Source: Tretioscincus oriximinensis (taxonomy: Eukaryota > Chordata > Lepidosauria > Squamata > Gymnophthalmidae). From it: 64,000 bases of DNA. Below, one piece after another: positions 43,950-55,563 of this stretch (the stretch's first letter is position 1; each line of letters starts with the position of its first letter). Position numbers and translations under genes: made by a program. Where the stretch lies: assembly GCA_022410635.1 (NCBI GenBank), contig JAJVDF010000507.1, positions 413,006-477,005 on the forward strand, in the 5' to 3' direction. The notes under the pieces are model-generated. The model was not told the origin of the DNA. It worked only from the letters and a program-made list of their open reading frames with translations, and ran no database searches.

Positions 43950-44585
43950 AAGCAGGAAAAAAGTGTTCAATTATTTGGGATGCAAGTTATTTAGGGCTTT
44001 ATAAGTCAAAGTTAAATTGACAGTCAGTGCAGATATTTCAAATCCAGTGTAATATGTGTCTGGCCAGTCATCCCAGTCAATAAACTAGTGGATGCATTCT
44101 GCACCAGCTGTGCCATATAGAGTGCATGAAATAGTCAAATCTGGAAATTATAAGAACATTGATTACTGTGGCCAATAACTGGAAGCAGGTACTCCTGGTC
44201 ACTGACTCCACCTGATTTTCATGCATCAGGGCAGAGTCCAAGAGCACCACCAGGTTTTGTATCTGGCCCTTCCAGGACATTTTAACTCCATCAAAGGCAA
44301 ATCCAGGATTTTACTGACAACACCTTCAAGTTGTCTGGATTCAGCTTCAATTTTTGGCTCTCATCCAGCCCATCATTCCCATCCAACCTTATTCAGAAGG
44401 AACAGAGAAATACAGTGGAGTGTCATCAGTGTATTAATGATACTTCACTCCAAATTTCTTGATGAGCACTCTCTGTGGCTTCATATAGAAGCTGAACAGC
44501 ATGGAACTCCATAAGTAAAACCCACAATATTGGAAGACTACTCCATGGAAACCCAGTAACATTCCCACTCTAAGGACTAACCTGG
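43950..44585 (-). mobile_element. L2 LINE, mid-to-distal ORF2 relic
   Basis: Minus-strand reading gives NLVVLLDSALMHENQVESVT, ISRFDYFMHSIW and TYKALNNL, corresponding to [31 protein letters not shown] and TYKALNGL in the young L2 at 24.5 kb. The block near 44400-44560 covers the RT core. Diverged and frameshifted. Confidence 0.7.
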
Positions 44586-44602
44586 TCTAATTCTCTTTAA
44601 CA

Positions 44603-44706
44603 GTTCTTAAAAAGATCCAGCAAGGGGCCTTGTACCGCTTGGAGACTAACAGGAGAAAGCTAGGTGGTATGAGCTTTCATAGACATGACTACACCTTCAG
44701 AAAATA
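44603..44706 (-). mobile_element. PLE terminal repeat copy
   Basis: AAAGATCCAGCAAGGGGCCT, TTGGAGACTAACAGGAGAAA, GTGGTATGAGCTTTCATAGA, ACCTTCAGAAAATAAG. GAAA is retained but the CUGANGA segment reads CTGAAGG and stem II has one internal mismatch. Confidence 0.6.
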
Positions 44707-46825
44707 AGTTCCTAAAAATCAGTTGTGACAAAGATATGATTGAATGATAACAGATTTAATTCAAACAGAAAGAACCTGAGTTTGGTTTCATTCAAATTTA
44801 CTATCAGGCATCATTCAATAGCTTTCAAAACTATTCAGTTTTTATGTCTGTAGGATGAGCTTTTGAATAGAAGTTTTCACTAGAAGCTGCCATAGCACCG
44901 ATTTTCCCAGAAATGGTCAGTACTTAATTTNCACTGGTCAAGTACTGAGAATAAATAACATGTGAGTGGATACTGTTGTCTCATGCAGGTATTGCTTAAT
45001 AAGTCAGTTTTAAAGAAAAATAATAGCTTCCTAAAGTTGTTTTGAAAGCTCCAAGGATGACTTGTGTATTTCTGTCACTGTGTTTTTGTATTCTTTATTG
45101 CATTCTGGGAAGAAGATGGAAAAATAAGATCCCTTGTCTTGTCTGACTGGCAAGGACTTCTTCATATTAAAGGGGGAGAAATAAATTATTTAATGATTGA
45201 AGATTGTAAATGTCTCTCATATAGGCGCTGACTCATATCCGTTGGACTCTAAAGCTTTCTTTTTGACTCCTAAAATGCCCTGGCAATTTTAGCTGCTGAT
45301 TATAAAGGTGAGTTAAATCTTCAACCCTTATGGTCTAATAGTCTCACCAAAATAATTTTGACAGGATTGTTGTGTTTTACATTCATGAGACATTTTTTAT
45401 GGAAGTTATTACTTAAGGACAATCAACTGTATTACACCTAAATTAGCATTTTTAAAATATTCTCATTAATTTCAGTGTACGTATTATTTATTGGATGAAA
45501 ATTGGGTATGAAAAAGTGACATCTGTTCTACCATGCATTCTTTCCTTTGTGGTGTTTCTTGGCCCAAAAGTCCACTTCAATGAGCCATGGTTTTGATTGC
45601 CTGCTGGCAATAGGGGTATTCTTAGGACCCTGGTAACAGCTGCGTGGTCCATTTTAATTGGACAGTGAGAGTTAAAGTAAAATAGCTTAAGACAAAACAA
45701 AAGACTCTAGTCAAAGCTCCAGTAGAAAAGTGGTTACCCCAGAAAGCAGGAACATGGAATAACTACATTTAATCAGTGTGTACAGCTTAAATACCAAATG
45801 CTTGCAGGCAGGGTACAGGTGATCAGCTGATTCAAATTCTTGTGGGCTTCCTGTCTGTTTTCCCACTCTTCCTATCAGCTGTGAAAGAATCCTTTCAAGA
45901 TTCTGATAGCATCCTGTCAAAAAAGGGAAGTGAAACTTAAGCCTGTCTTTCTCTCCACGTGGTCAGCGGACCCCATTAACTATCTGTTTCATCACACCTC
46001 ATTGAGCAGAGCTTTGTGACTCATGCCTCCATTCATAAAAACCCAGCAGGGAACGTCTGGGCAGGTTGCCAGGAACAATTATGTTTTAACATAGTAGTAG
46101 TTTAATCAGATAAAGAGCTGGCTGGATTGCTATGTAAAAAGCAATGCCTTTTACAGGGAAAAACAAAGGATTTTACTGAGAAGTAAGAGTTTTGCAGAAG
46201 GGAAAAATTCTAAACCCTACATTCTTTCTTTCCTTCCTTGTGTCCCTCTTTTCCTAGTTTCTTTTCAGTTTTTTAACGGATATGATAAATAAGAATAGAA
46301 TATTTATTTACCAGTTATAGACCAGCATAGTTACAAATAAGATTGCAGCATAAACAGAGATAGCCAAAATGCAATTCAAACAGAAAAGCCTGCACCAGGA
46401 TAGAACTTATGTAAATTAAAATTTGTGTTCTTTGTCTAACTGCAGCACTTACAAATTTTGTTAGCCTGAACATAATTATGGAGTTTTACCTTCTATTAAA
46501 AGGGCTAAACAAACGTCATCACTGAAGTCTGAACTTCAGAAATAACCTTGTATGACAGCAAAATGGAGAATGTTAAGCCTTCGAAAAGACCTTCCTAAAG
46601 CTCAGAATAGTGTATTTAGGTATTTTGAAGGAGAGCATTGATCTTTAACAATCTGAAAAAGGAAACTTCACTTAATTGTTCCTGAAAATCATTGTTCCAA
46701 AGCCCTTGCTTTTGAAAGCTTTGGCCTTATCAAGTCCAAATAATATCAACTCATCTAGTGATAAGCCTGATTTACTGATTTTTTTTCTCTTTAAACTCAG
46801 TCTTTCAGATAGAATTATGATTATC
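44707..46825. other. No gene recognised
   Basis: About 2.1 kb of AT-rich DNA with no domain or repeat identified. Confidence 0.4.
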
Positions 46826-46829
46826 ATGA

Positions 46830-47165
46830 AAGATTAGAGGACCAATGTAGATATTAGAAAAGAAATTAAAAGATTAAAAGGGATTAAGAATAATTGTATG
46901 AAAGAAACAAGAAGTGAGATGCTCCATAAATAGTATAGAACACCAACCGAATTGTCTCATTTCTGCCAAAATGTCCAGTGTACATGTGGCATGGATGTCA
47001 ACAAGAGGCATTTTCATATCTATGGTATGGATATGTCAAAATGTGAAGGAATTTTGGGAGAAAGAAGCACAAGAGATCAATATTATTTTTACAACACAAA
47101 TAAGGGTAACAAGCAAGATGGTAGTGCTACATGGCGATTTGGAGAATATATGGCCTTAAGGGGCT
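46830..47165 (+). mobile_element. L1 LINE ORF2 C-terminal relic
   Basis: The plus strand reads RTPTELSHFCQNVQCTCGMD then VNKRHFHIYGMDMSK, a decayed form of the L1 Cys/His C-terminal motif (compare YRTPSFLAHVSQNVSPLCWH at 11.0 kb). The flanks are A-rich as in L1. Confidence 0.6.
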
Positions 47166-47645
47166 ATAATAGATGAGAAGCAAGTAAAATTGAGATTTAA
47201 ATGGTTAGTAGCATAAGGAGGAAGAGAATGGGGGGGGGGGGGTACGCAAGATAGAAAATTACCATGATGACTTTCAGATACAAAAATTACTGGATTCCCA
47301 ATATGGAAAAGTAGTAAGTGCTGATCTTGAGAAACAAATGAATGATTTATTGGAAAAAGATACCTTATAGAGATTAGCTGATAGGAGAACATAGAACATG
47401 GAAAAAACCTTGAATGGCACCATGGCAACATTGAAAAAGTGGAAATCAAACTTAAGTGGGATGGAGGAATGATGGCTTCAATGTGGAGTATAAATAATAA
47501 AAAGGCAATGGCAAGGCCTTTGAGGATTTTGAAGAATAAAAAAATACATTTAATAGAATCTATATAAAATTAGACAGCAGTCCACAAATAGAATAGTAAT
47601 AGAAACATGAATAGAAGCTAGGAGATGGCTTCAGACCATGGAAAT
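47166..47645. other. A-rich stretch between two L1 relics, with a G run
   Basis: A-rich plus strand suggests L1 origin, but no motif is readable. A run of 12 G occurs at 47231-47242. Confidence 0.35.
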
Positions 47646-47649
47646 CAAA

Positions 47650-48150
47650 TCATATCTTGATAATAACAGGGTAAAAGGCTATATGAACCAGAAAGATACA
47701 GAAATGAAAAAAAAACTATTAGGAAAGGACAGCAAAAGAAAGAGGTATAGCTGGAAGAATTTATATACAAATGGAGTCAGTAAAACAAGAGATAGATGAG
47801 GAATTATATGGTATTTGGAGTAGGGATAAGAGGGGAATGCATTAGGGAAAAATTAAGAGAATAAAAGAGATTAAAAATGACAGGATAAAAGAAACTAAAG
47901 GAAGATACTCTATAAATTGTACATAACACTGGCTCAATTATCACCCTTTTTTCAAAATGTACAAAATATACGCTGGCATGGATGACAACAAAGTGGAATT
48001 TTCATATATTTTATGGAAATATAAAATGTTAAAGGAATTTTGGAAGAAATCCCATTATAAACAAAATGTGCGATATAACAAAAATTCAAAAGAACCCTAA
48101 AAGCAGAGCTATAACTTATAATGTGGAGAGCAAGGTAACCAAAATCAATA
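47650..48150 (+). mobile_element. L1 LINE ORF2 distal relic
   Basis: Broken frames give REKLREIKEIKNDRIKETKG then HPFFKMYKIYAGMDDNKVEF, equivalent to KNKWEKIQRIKNTRLKELQL and the Cys motif of the L1 at 10.8 kb. The cysteines have been lost. Confidence 0.55.
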
Positions 48151-49700
48151 GAAGAATCCAAAAAGTAGAGCTAAAACATGTAGAATGGAGAGCAAGAAAG
48201 ACAAACTAAATAGAAGAACTAAGAACATAGAGCTAGTGTATGGAAGTATGTATGGGGGAAAGGAGGGGCTAGAGCCCAATGCATAATAGTAGAGGAATAG
48301 GTTTATTCCTCTTGATTGATATAATGTCCCAGAATCCAGATAGGAAATTATTCTTTTTGTGTCTTTACATTTTGTGAATTAAATCACAAACTCCAAGCTA
48401 CAATCTAAAAGAAAAACAAAAATCCCATCAACCTAAATATGAACTATGGGCTGTAGTGATGAACTAGATGGGCTAGCAGGGATCATCTTTGATGATTAAC
48501 TAACTGAATTCAGACATCACAATGATAATAGATTCTCAGGCTCTTTCTGAGCATTTTTCTGGATGATATGCCAGAGCGGATAGCTTCCATTTGCATGGTA
48601 GTTTAAGCAACAGCAAGCCACAGGAAAGATCTGCCTTAAACTGGACAGATAGCATAGTATAATTTAGAATAAAGCTCAGTGCAAATAAGTGCCTTAATCC
48701 AGTATTACAAAGAGTCAGTTTCTTCATGATAATTTCTGGAGATATTTAATACTTCCCTTTTCTAGTATAATGTATCAGTTAAATCAGTTGTTGCATCACA
48801 GCAATTTGTTTAAATCATTTGTCACAGCCCACACCTGTAATGATGAAATTGCTCATTGAATTGTAACATAAAATGGCTCATTTGTCTTTCACGGGCTTGT
48901 ATAAATGTAGCCAGATGTATTTTGGCCAAAGGAACATGTGGTCTTCTTCAGTGGCTTAGTATGCAATAACTCAGAATCCAGAATGGGAGTAAAAAAAAAA
49001 ATAGCCTGATTCAGTTAGTGGCATTCATGAAAGATAGAAAAAGCCGCATAAGCAATGTTGATTAAATAGCTGCTCCCAGAATAATGCAGCTAAATATAAA
49101 TAAGTTTTGTTATGGTTGCTCAAAGCACATTGCAGGGTTCCCTACAGTACTGCTTGTTTATTTCTAATTTCCATAGGGAGATCCTCCCCCACCCGCCAAA
49201 ATTAGCTGTTGTTTCCACTATTCCCACTTTCATAGCAATACACTTCATAGCACTTCACATAACAACAGTATTTGCCAGATCATTGGTTCCATTTCCTACT
49301 ACGCGCAGTCTTAACTTCTCTGATTTTGCAATTACATAGCTATACGGAGCCAGAAGAGGGCAGATTTTGATTCTGTTTCTTTTTCTTTCCCAATCAGCAC
49401 TACTTTTAAGACACTGCATGTCTTCCCTTTTATTTAACGGGGGCTCACAATGTTTTCCCATCTGCCCCTGCAGCTATTTGATACATTCTTTTGTATCAAC
49501 TATTTGTAGCATTCTTGTCTGATTGTTCAGTGTGCGAGAAAATAAAATAACTTCTCTCTCCTGCAGTTCAGGAAATAATAGATGTAGAAATTGGAGGTAA
49601 AATTGCAAACACCATGAGATCACCTCCTTCTGCAGTGATATAGGCCTGTGGGAAGTGCTATGAAAAACAAAGGTGGAAACTGTGGGAACTGCAGCCTATA
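48151..49700. other. No gene recognised
   Basis: AT-rich with short frames and no repeat signature. Confidence 0.4.
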
Positions 49701-49703
49701 CAC

Positions 49704-49965
49704 CAGTTTGGTGTAGTGGTTGAGTGTTGGACTCGTACCTGGTAGTCTCCCGGTTCGATTCCCTACTTCTCCAAGAAAGCCAGCTGGGTGATCTTGGGCC
49801 AGTCACAGTTCTTTGAACTCTCGCAGCCCCACCTACTCCACAGGGTGTCTGTTGTGGAGAAAGCAACAAAAGCTATGTGCGCCGCCCTATGGTTGGCCGC
49901 CCTGAGACCTTCAGGTATAGGGTGGGATACAAATACAAATAAATAAATAAATAAAATAAATTTCA
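49704..49965 (+). mobile_element. CORE-SINE with L2-type tail
   Basis: A-box-like TTGGTGTAGTGGTTGAG and an exact B box GGTTCGATTCC (49752-49762), the CORE segment (AAAGCCAGCTGGGTGATCTT, GGGCCAGTCACAG), GGGTGTCTGTTGTGG, then the L2-type tail GGCCGCCCTGAGACCTTCAG with AAATAAATAAATAAA. Best-preserved CORE-SINE in the window. Confidence 0.9.
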
Positions 49966-50024
49966 CCTCTATCACCTGGTCTTTGGTTGAAGAGAATATT
50001 CGTTTTTGTCCCCACTTTTAGATA

Positions 50025-50140
50025 TTTTTATACTGTTCTTAATTTGTTAATTTTGTGTTGATATTTTACTGTTTGGCACCCTGAGACCTTCGGGTATGGG
50101 GTGGGGTATAAATATAAATAAATAAATAAAAATAAAAANG
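50025..50140 (+). mobile_element. L2 LINE 3' tail
   Basis: TTTTATACTGTTCTTAATTT, then GGCACCCTGAGACCTTCGGG and TATGGGGTGGGGTATAAATA plus AAATAAATAAATAAA. 3' UTR only. Confidence 0.75.
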
Positions 50141-50884
50141 TTGCCAGAATTTTTAGTTAAATGGTTGCGATTTAGTTAAAATGGCAGATGGTTGCACTTT
50201 TTACGAAGAATATTATGTAGCTAGAAAAGGAGTGACTTTTCCTTCAGAAATGACTTGCTTACTTTCATACATCCAACTTACTTTCCCCTTCTAAAGGAAT
50301 GCAAAATTCTAAGGACTTAGCTTTCTTTTTCAGCAAATAAGTCACAAATCCACATTCATGTTTAAAACATAGGCTTTCCTTTCATTTCACGACATCACTT
50401 TGCAGACTGGTGAACAAAATAAATTAAAGCACTAAGTACTCAATCCTTTTATTTGTAATTTATTTCCAGGGAGGATTAGAAGAGGGTAGATCCCCCTCCA
50501 ACTACCCATCTCCAAAGCTAGATGAAAAGGATTCAAGAAGATACTGATGAAGTAGCTGGAAGGTCACCTTATCACCTTCTGTCCCATTAATCTCCCCAAG
50601 GAGGAGGCTTCTGGTGCCAACGTCCCTAACTCCTGGAAGTAAGAAGACACCCTCCTTACACATCCTGGCAGTAAGAGCAAACACTCCTAACAGTATTTCA
50701 CCATTCAAGCAAGCCCCTCCGCCTCCCTGGTACAAATGGGGCAACCAAGGCATTGAGAGAAAAATGGGGAATGTGATTATTTAGAAAAGCGGCCGGGAAT
50801 ACATCAAGGAGGACAGAGATAGAAACATTCCGAGCAACCACTCAGGAGGGAAAGCCTTGCCATTGCAGTAGGTAATGGAGGGGG
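50141..50884. other. No gene recognised
   Basis: An 83-codon minus frame (50502-50753) has no domain. It may be downstream sequence of the gypsy relic to its right, but nothing proves this. Confidence 0.35.
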
Positions 50885-51030
50885 GCATTTATTTATTTAT
50901 TTGCTTATTTGAACTTATATCCTGCCCTATATCCGAAGGTCTCAGGGTGGCCAACCATAGAGTGGCGCACATAGCTTTTTGCTGCTTTCTTCACAACAGA
51001 CACCCTGTGATGTAGGTGGGGCTGACAGAA
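50885..51030 (-). mobile_element. CORE-SINE 3' half
   Basis: ATTTATTTATTTATTTGCTT, CCTGCCCTATATCCGAAGGT, CTCAGGGTGGCCAACCATAG, then AACAGACACCCTGTGATGTA: the reverse of the CORE-SINE tail and mid-part, without the tRNA head. Confidence 0.8.
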
Positions 51031-51059
51031 CATTTACTTAATTTAGGATCTAAAATTTC

Positions 51060-53480
51060 AGAGATCTCAAAGTTCATCTAACATCACTAGGAGAGTGGCA
51101 GGGACAAAGAGGAGAGAGGAGAGGGCAGAAGGTGAAAGTGGAGAAGATTTTGATGAAAGATGAGGTGAACCTTCATGTTTGTGTGGGGGGCAAGGGGCAG
51201 AAAATTTCTTTCAAGACTAATAAGGGCCAGTAAACTTTGAGTCCAGCTTGTGGAAAGGGCACAGAGATTTGAGATGACATGTGGACAAATAGACAATGTC
51301 CCCCACCTTGGTGGAGAAATCAGGCTTTCTATTATAGTCGTCATTGGAATTGAAAAGTTCAAATGCAGCTTGATGCTCAGACTACAAAATAGACCACTCA
51401 AACTGACAGAGCCCAGAGTTCAGAACTGGAGAAAGGAAGAAGACGGAGAGGTTGAAAGTCCATACCATGAACAGCACAAAATGGAAGTGTTCATCAAAGG
51501 AATGTACAGCATTGTGTTGTACATGAATTCACATAGAAAAGTTTTTTTAAAAAAACACTCCAGGAGATATTGCTCCAGAGTCTGATTCATACATTTGGTC
51601 ACCCCATCACTCTGGGCATAGAAGGCAGAGGAGGAATCGAACTTAACCCCATGTAAGGAAGCAAATGAGAGACCAGAATCTGGCAGTCATTGGGGGATCA
51701 CAAACTTTAATGACTCACTCAGGGACTCCATGCCAATGAAGGACATAATCNTTACGAAAATGAGTCAGCCTGAAAGTGGAAGGCATGGATTTCAAAGGCA
51801 CAAAAAGCAATTTTGGAGAAGCAATCCACTGCTGTCCAAGTGACATTACCACAAAACCAAAGGAGATAACCCATGAAGGGGATATCACTGCATCAAAGAA
51901 GAGGCCACCATCAGAAGTACTTAACAGACTAAAAGATCTTAAAGCCAAAGTGGGCAAGACAAGGGAATCATGGCAGAAATATAAAATAGACAAATGAACC
52001 ACTTCAGGAACATAAGGCTTACTCTTGATGGAAGAAAGGGCAGAGGAGAGTCCTGGAGAGTCTTTTGGTGGCAAACCAATGGTCTGCTGGAAGGGAAGAT
52101 TGAATCTCAGAGAGGAAAGGGTTGGAAACTGCAGAGGCTGCAGAACAAAGAATCATGGCAAGCTCTGGGCTGGAGTATACTGAGGTTTCCAAGTAGAGCA
52201 TCAGCCAATAGTTGTCCTTCCCATTTGATATACAAAATCAAAGCAGAGAAGAAATTGGACCAGCACAACAGATGCACATTGAGATAGCAGAGGGATTAAA
52301 AAAATTCAGTTTCTTATGATAAGTGCAAACATGAAACCGATGAGGTGAGTCCTGCAGGTAAGTCAGGATTCAATATAAAATTTAACAGTAGCTCATGTTA
52401 ATACACTGGGTAGTTCCTCTCAGTTTGAGTTAGCTACTCAAACACATGTTTGAAGCACATATGCAACACCTGTACTACATGTGTTGACATTGATACGAAT
52501 GTTATGGTATGAAGATTATATACTATCTATTAAGCATAACCATTGATAAAGAACAAGACTTCGAAAATCTCCCTTACAGCTGCACAGGGTTGTTCCAGCT
52601 TAATTGATATACACCACCAGCTTATTTTCTAAATGCAATGGTTCAGGATTTATGTATGAAATTCCTGCTACAGAACTTTGGCAGTCACACAGAGGACCCA
52701 AGAGTCAACATAATGAGAATTCCGTCTAATTGTTTATGAGACCAGTGGATTCTGGAGGGATTTACCATTGTATGAATGTAGGTTGAATTTTTCCCTTTAT
52801 GATCTGTTCTCAGGCCTATAGAGTGTTGCTTTTCTATTGAGTTCACCATTTTTATAGTCTCCTAGATGAGCATCTTGAGCAGTTACCTTTGATAATATAT
52901 ATGTTACATTGTATTTCTTGATGATAGTATTTATTATGGTTCAATTCTTGAGATTAGGGAGGGCATAGATTGTGGTTGGATTTTTTTCTTTGTGTCTCAT
53001 TGTTTTTATTATTTTAGCATCTTTCAACTAGACCATTAGGAGAGCAGCAACGACAATGAAGCTTAATATGAACTTTCTGTAAAAGTGTGCAAAGCCCAGA
53101 AGCTCTGTAACTAGCAGTAGTTAGTGGGTGAGTCCCAATCTAAGATAGTAGAACCCTTGCCAGATCCATGCCAAAGCCATGTACCAGAATATGGTGTCAC
53201 AAGTAGTCCAACTCAATAAGGTTGAAAGCAGATTTAGAAAGTTAATTTTAAAGACCATAATTACAGAGGTGCTTGAGTATAATATGGATGTGCCACACAT
53301 GCGCATTAGAGGAGCTGGTGAGGAAGCAATAAGTCATCAAAAAAGCAAATCACAAGAATCCATGAAATCATGAAGCACGTGATTAATAAAATACTGAAAA
53401 ACATGGTCCAATTGCCAAACTGAAGGGCATAATCTAGAATGGATATAAGCCATAATGGCATTGGAAAGCACCTTTCCACT
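51060..53480 (-). mobile_element. Ty3/gypsy pol relic: RT, RNase H region and integrase
   Basis: Domains appear in pol order on the minus strand. RT: FQYFINHVLHDFMDSC (53345-53410), then HILEYL, SKSAFNLIELDYL and HHILVHGFGMD (53130-53290). The RNase H region is unreadable in detail (about 52250-53100). Integrase zinc-binding region near 51850-52010. Integrase core: VDCFSKIAFCAFEI (51780-51830), then SSAFYAQSDGVTKCMNQTLE with QYLL (51560-51640). Integrase C-terminus: VGDIVYLSTCHLKSLCPFHK then LDSKFTGPY (51218-51300). Frequent stops and frameshifts show it is dead. No LTRs were recognised at either side. About 2.4 kb, the largest retroelement block in the window. Confidence 0.8.
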
Positions 53481-53559
53481 CATTACCTTCCTTGACGTAA
53501 ATTTGATGCTAGGCTTTGTGAACTTCCAAATAATAATTAAAAAAAGAAGTTTGGCATTG

Positions 53560-53850
53560 CCCAATCAATGGAGGGCAAATTGTTGTCCAGTTATCTTGGA
53601 TCAGTTTCAATTACTGGGATCGGTGAATATGGACAAACTGATTGCTAGGGTTTGGCCAACCACCTTGCACTTTTTGGCTGATAAAAACTAGCTGGCAGGG
53701 TATGACAGGAGGGTCCTTATATGATGAGGTAGTACCACCAGCTCGTAAAGAGCCAGGGGTGCATCCCTTCCTAAAGAAGACTGCCCTGAATCCAGACAAT
53801 CCGAACAACTATCAGCCGGTAGCTAACATGCCCTTCCTGGGGTAGATATT
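53560..53850 (+). mobile_element. L2 LINE fragment, N-terminal RT region
   Basis: The plus strand reads VILDQFQLLGSVNMDKLIAR then GVHPFLKKTALNPDNPNNYQ and PVANMPFLG, the segment leading into L2 RT (compare FKKPSLDPEELNNY at 21.2 kb). Truncated at both ends. Confidence 0.75.
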
Positions 53851-54510
53851 AGAAAGGGTGGTAACAACCCAATTGTAAGCATTTTGGAAGGTTACTAATT
53901 ATTTAGAGTGATGTACATGGCTTGTTGGACACATTAAAATGTAAAGAAATGACTGAAAATAAATCTGTAATTGCTACTAAAGATATGAGGTTTCTACAAA
54001 ATGTACTCATAAATTTGTTATTCAAAGATTCCAATTATCAATTAAAATTCAAAATTAAACCAATCAAATGCCATACATTGTCATTATTTGTTAAATTCAT
54101 TTCCAGCTTCAAAGTAATTTCAGTGCTAATTACAACCACAGTTACATTTTTTCTCAGTTTTTATGCAGGTTCTATACAGAATTTGGTTCTGNCAGTGTCC
54201 CTGCTTATGTTTTTTTGTTTCTTGAAACTCCTGTGAGAGCTCTGAACTAGCCCCAAATACATTATTCATGACCATTTAATATCTGCATGATAAAGCAAAT
54301 GAAAAACTTCTCATGAGAGAAGACTTTCCAAGCAATGTATGCTTTTAAAAAATCCATTTCTGTTATAACTACATCTACAACTTTTTCACATTAGCCTAAT
54401 TTAATATGAGATGGGAAATAGATGCCCAGAAGTGGTACAGGGAGAGAACGTATAGTTTCCAAAAGTCCAGAACAGTCAGAAGAAGAAGAAAAAGTCAAAT
54501 TTGGAATCTA
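53851..54510. other. No gene recognised
   Basis: A 104-codon frame (53922-54236) with hydrophobic residues and no recognised family. AT-rich. Confidence 0.35.
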
Positions 54511-54660
54511 AGGGTACGTTCACACGGCGAGCTAAACCCCGAAATAAATTTATATTCCGGAATATAGCAAATGCCTATTCCTTCACATCACAAAGCTATA
54601 TTCCGGAATATACAATGGCGTGTCTGTTCACACNTATAGTTTAAATAAATGGCTTTTATT
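54511..54660 (+). repeat. hAT-like terminal repeat unit with TTCCGGAATA palindromes
   Basis: Starts CTAAGGGTACGTTCACACGG (a hAT-type end) and carries two exact TATATTCCGGAATATA palindromes (54551-54566, 54597-54612), 46 bp apart. The same unit in reverse lies at 62165-62320. Confidence 0.55.
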
Positions 54661-54745
54661 GCGGACGTTTTACTCATACACACTTAACACGTGTGACGTG
54701 ACCTTCAAAATGGTGCTATAACTGAGACATAAAATAAAATGCACC

Positions 54746-55041
54746 CTAAGATTACATCCACACTCTTTTTAAAAAGTGTCTCAAAGTATAGCTGATGGAA
54801 GCTAATATATCACTTCCACTTTAATCCACATTAAAAGCCAGAAGATGCAATTTAACTGCACTCACATATAAAAAGGCAACTCAAAAGAGACTTGGAGGTT
54901 GTAGTGTGTTCACTGGTGTTCCAATCCCATCTTTAATCCACATGAAAAGCTTTTGGAAAGCATTGTTGTCCTTGAATGTAGATTTGATGCCATAATATGC
55001 TAATGATGCTTCTTTTTTCATTGTCTGTGTGAAAATAGCCT
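54746..55041. mobile_element. Possible hAT-type non-autonomous element
   Basis: CTAAGATTACATCCACACTC at the left and CTGTGTGAAAATAGCCTTA at the right form loosely matching inverted ends. hAT MITEs of reptiles often start this way. No clear 8-bp target duplication was found, and no transposase. Confidence 0.35.
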
Positions 55042-55202
55042 TAATACCCTTAATTTGGGGTAAAGGTGGGATGGAATGCTTCTAACCCACTTTTGAGGAT
55101 TTTAAATAGAGGTAGCATAAGATGAAGGATTGGATGAACTATGTTTTTATGTCATGAAATTTCAGAAATGTCTCTAAATTGCAAATGGATGCATAATGCG
55201 GA

Positions 55203-55547
55203 TGTGATGGTAGAGGTAGGGGATGAAGGAGACTCCAGACAAGAATGTGATTTCAGTTCTGAAAATGTTTATTCAGCTCAGCTCAGCTCTCTGTCTTAGT
55301 CTGGTCAGCAGTGAAGACTGCCCCAGCAAGTCCCTCTATTTATACATCTTACTGGCCAATCTCAGCTGACCAGGTCCATAGCTTACAGTTCATTGGTTGT
55401 TTTACAATGCTGTTCCAAAACCTGAAGCTCACCTCAAAACTTCACATCAACGTATATGTACCTCAGAATTATTTACATATATATTACCACAACTTTATAC
55501 ATTCCTTATATGACTTTATATACATATTATGTCATGTACTCATGACA
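55203..55547 (-). repeat. 3' LTR of the gypsy element
   Basis: 345 bp, TGTGATGG to CTCATGACA. On the element's strand it follows the purine tract AGGGGGGCGGGA. Contains reverse-strand TATAAATA and AATAAA. Confidence 0.92.
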
Positions 55548-55563
55548 TCCCGCCCCCCTAAGA

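Noticed and set aside
49730..49790. tRNA gene suggested by an exact B box
   Set aside because: The same head with the CORE segment and L2-type tail recurs at 37.9 and 58.1 kb; it is a SINE and the cloverleaf is not intact.
54511..55041. One 530-bp hAT element spanning both hAT-like starts
   Set aside because: There are two start-like sequences (54511 and 54746) and no 8-bp duplication, so one element cannot be defined with confidence.
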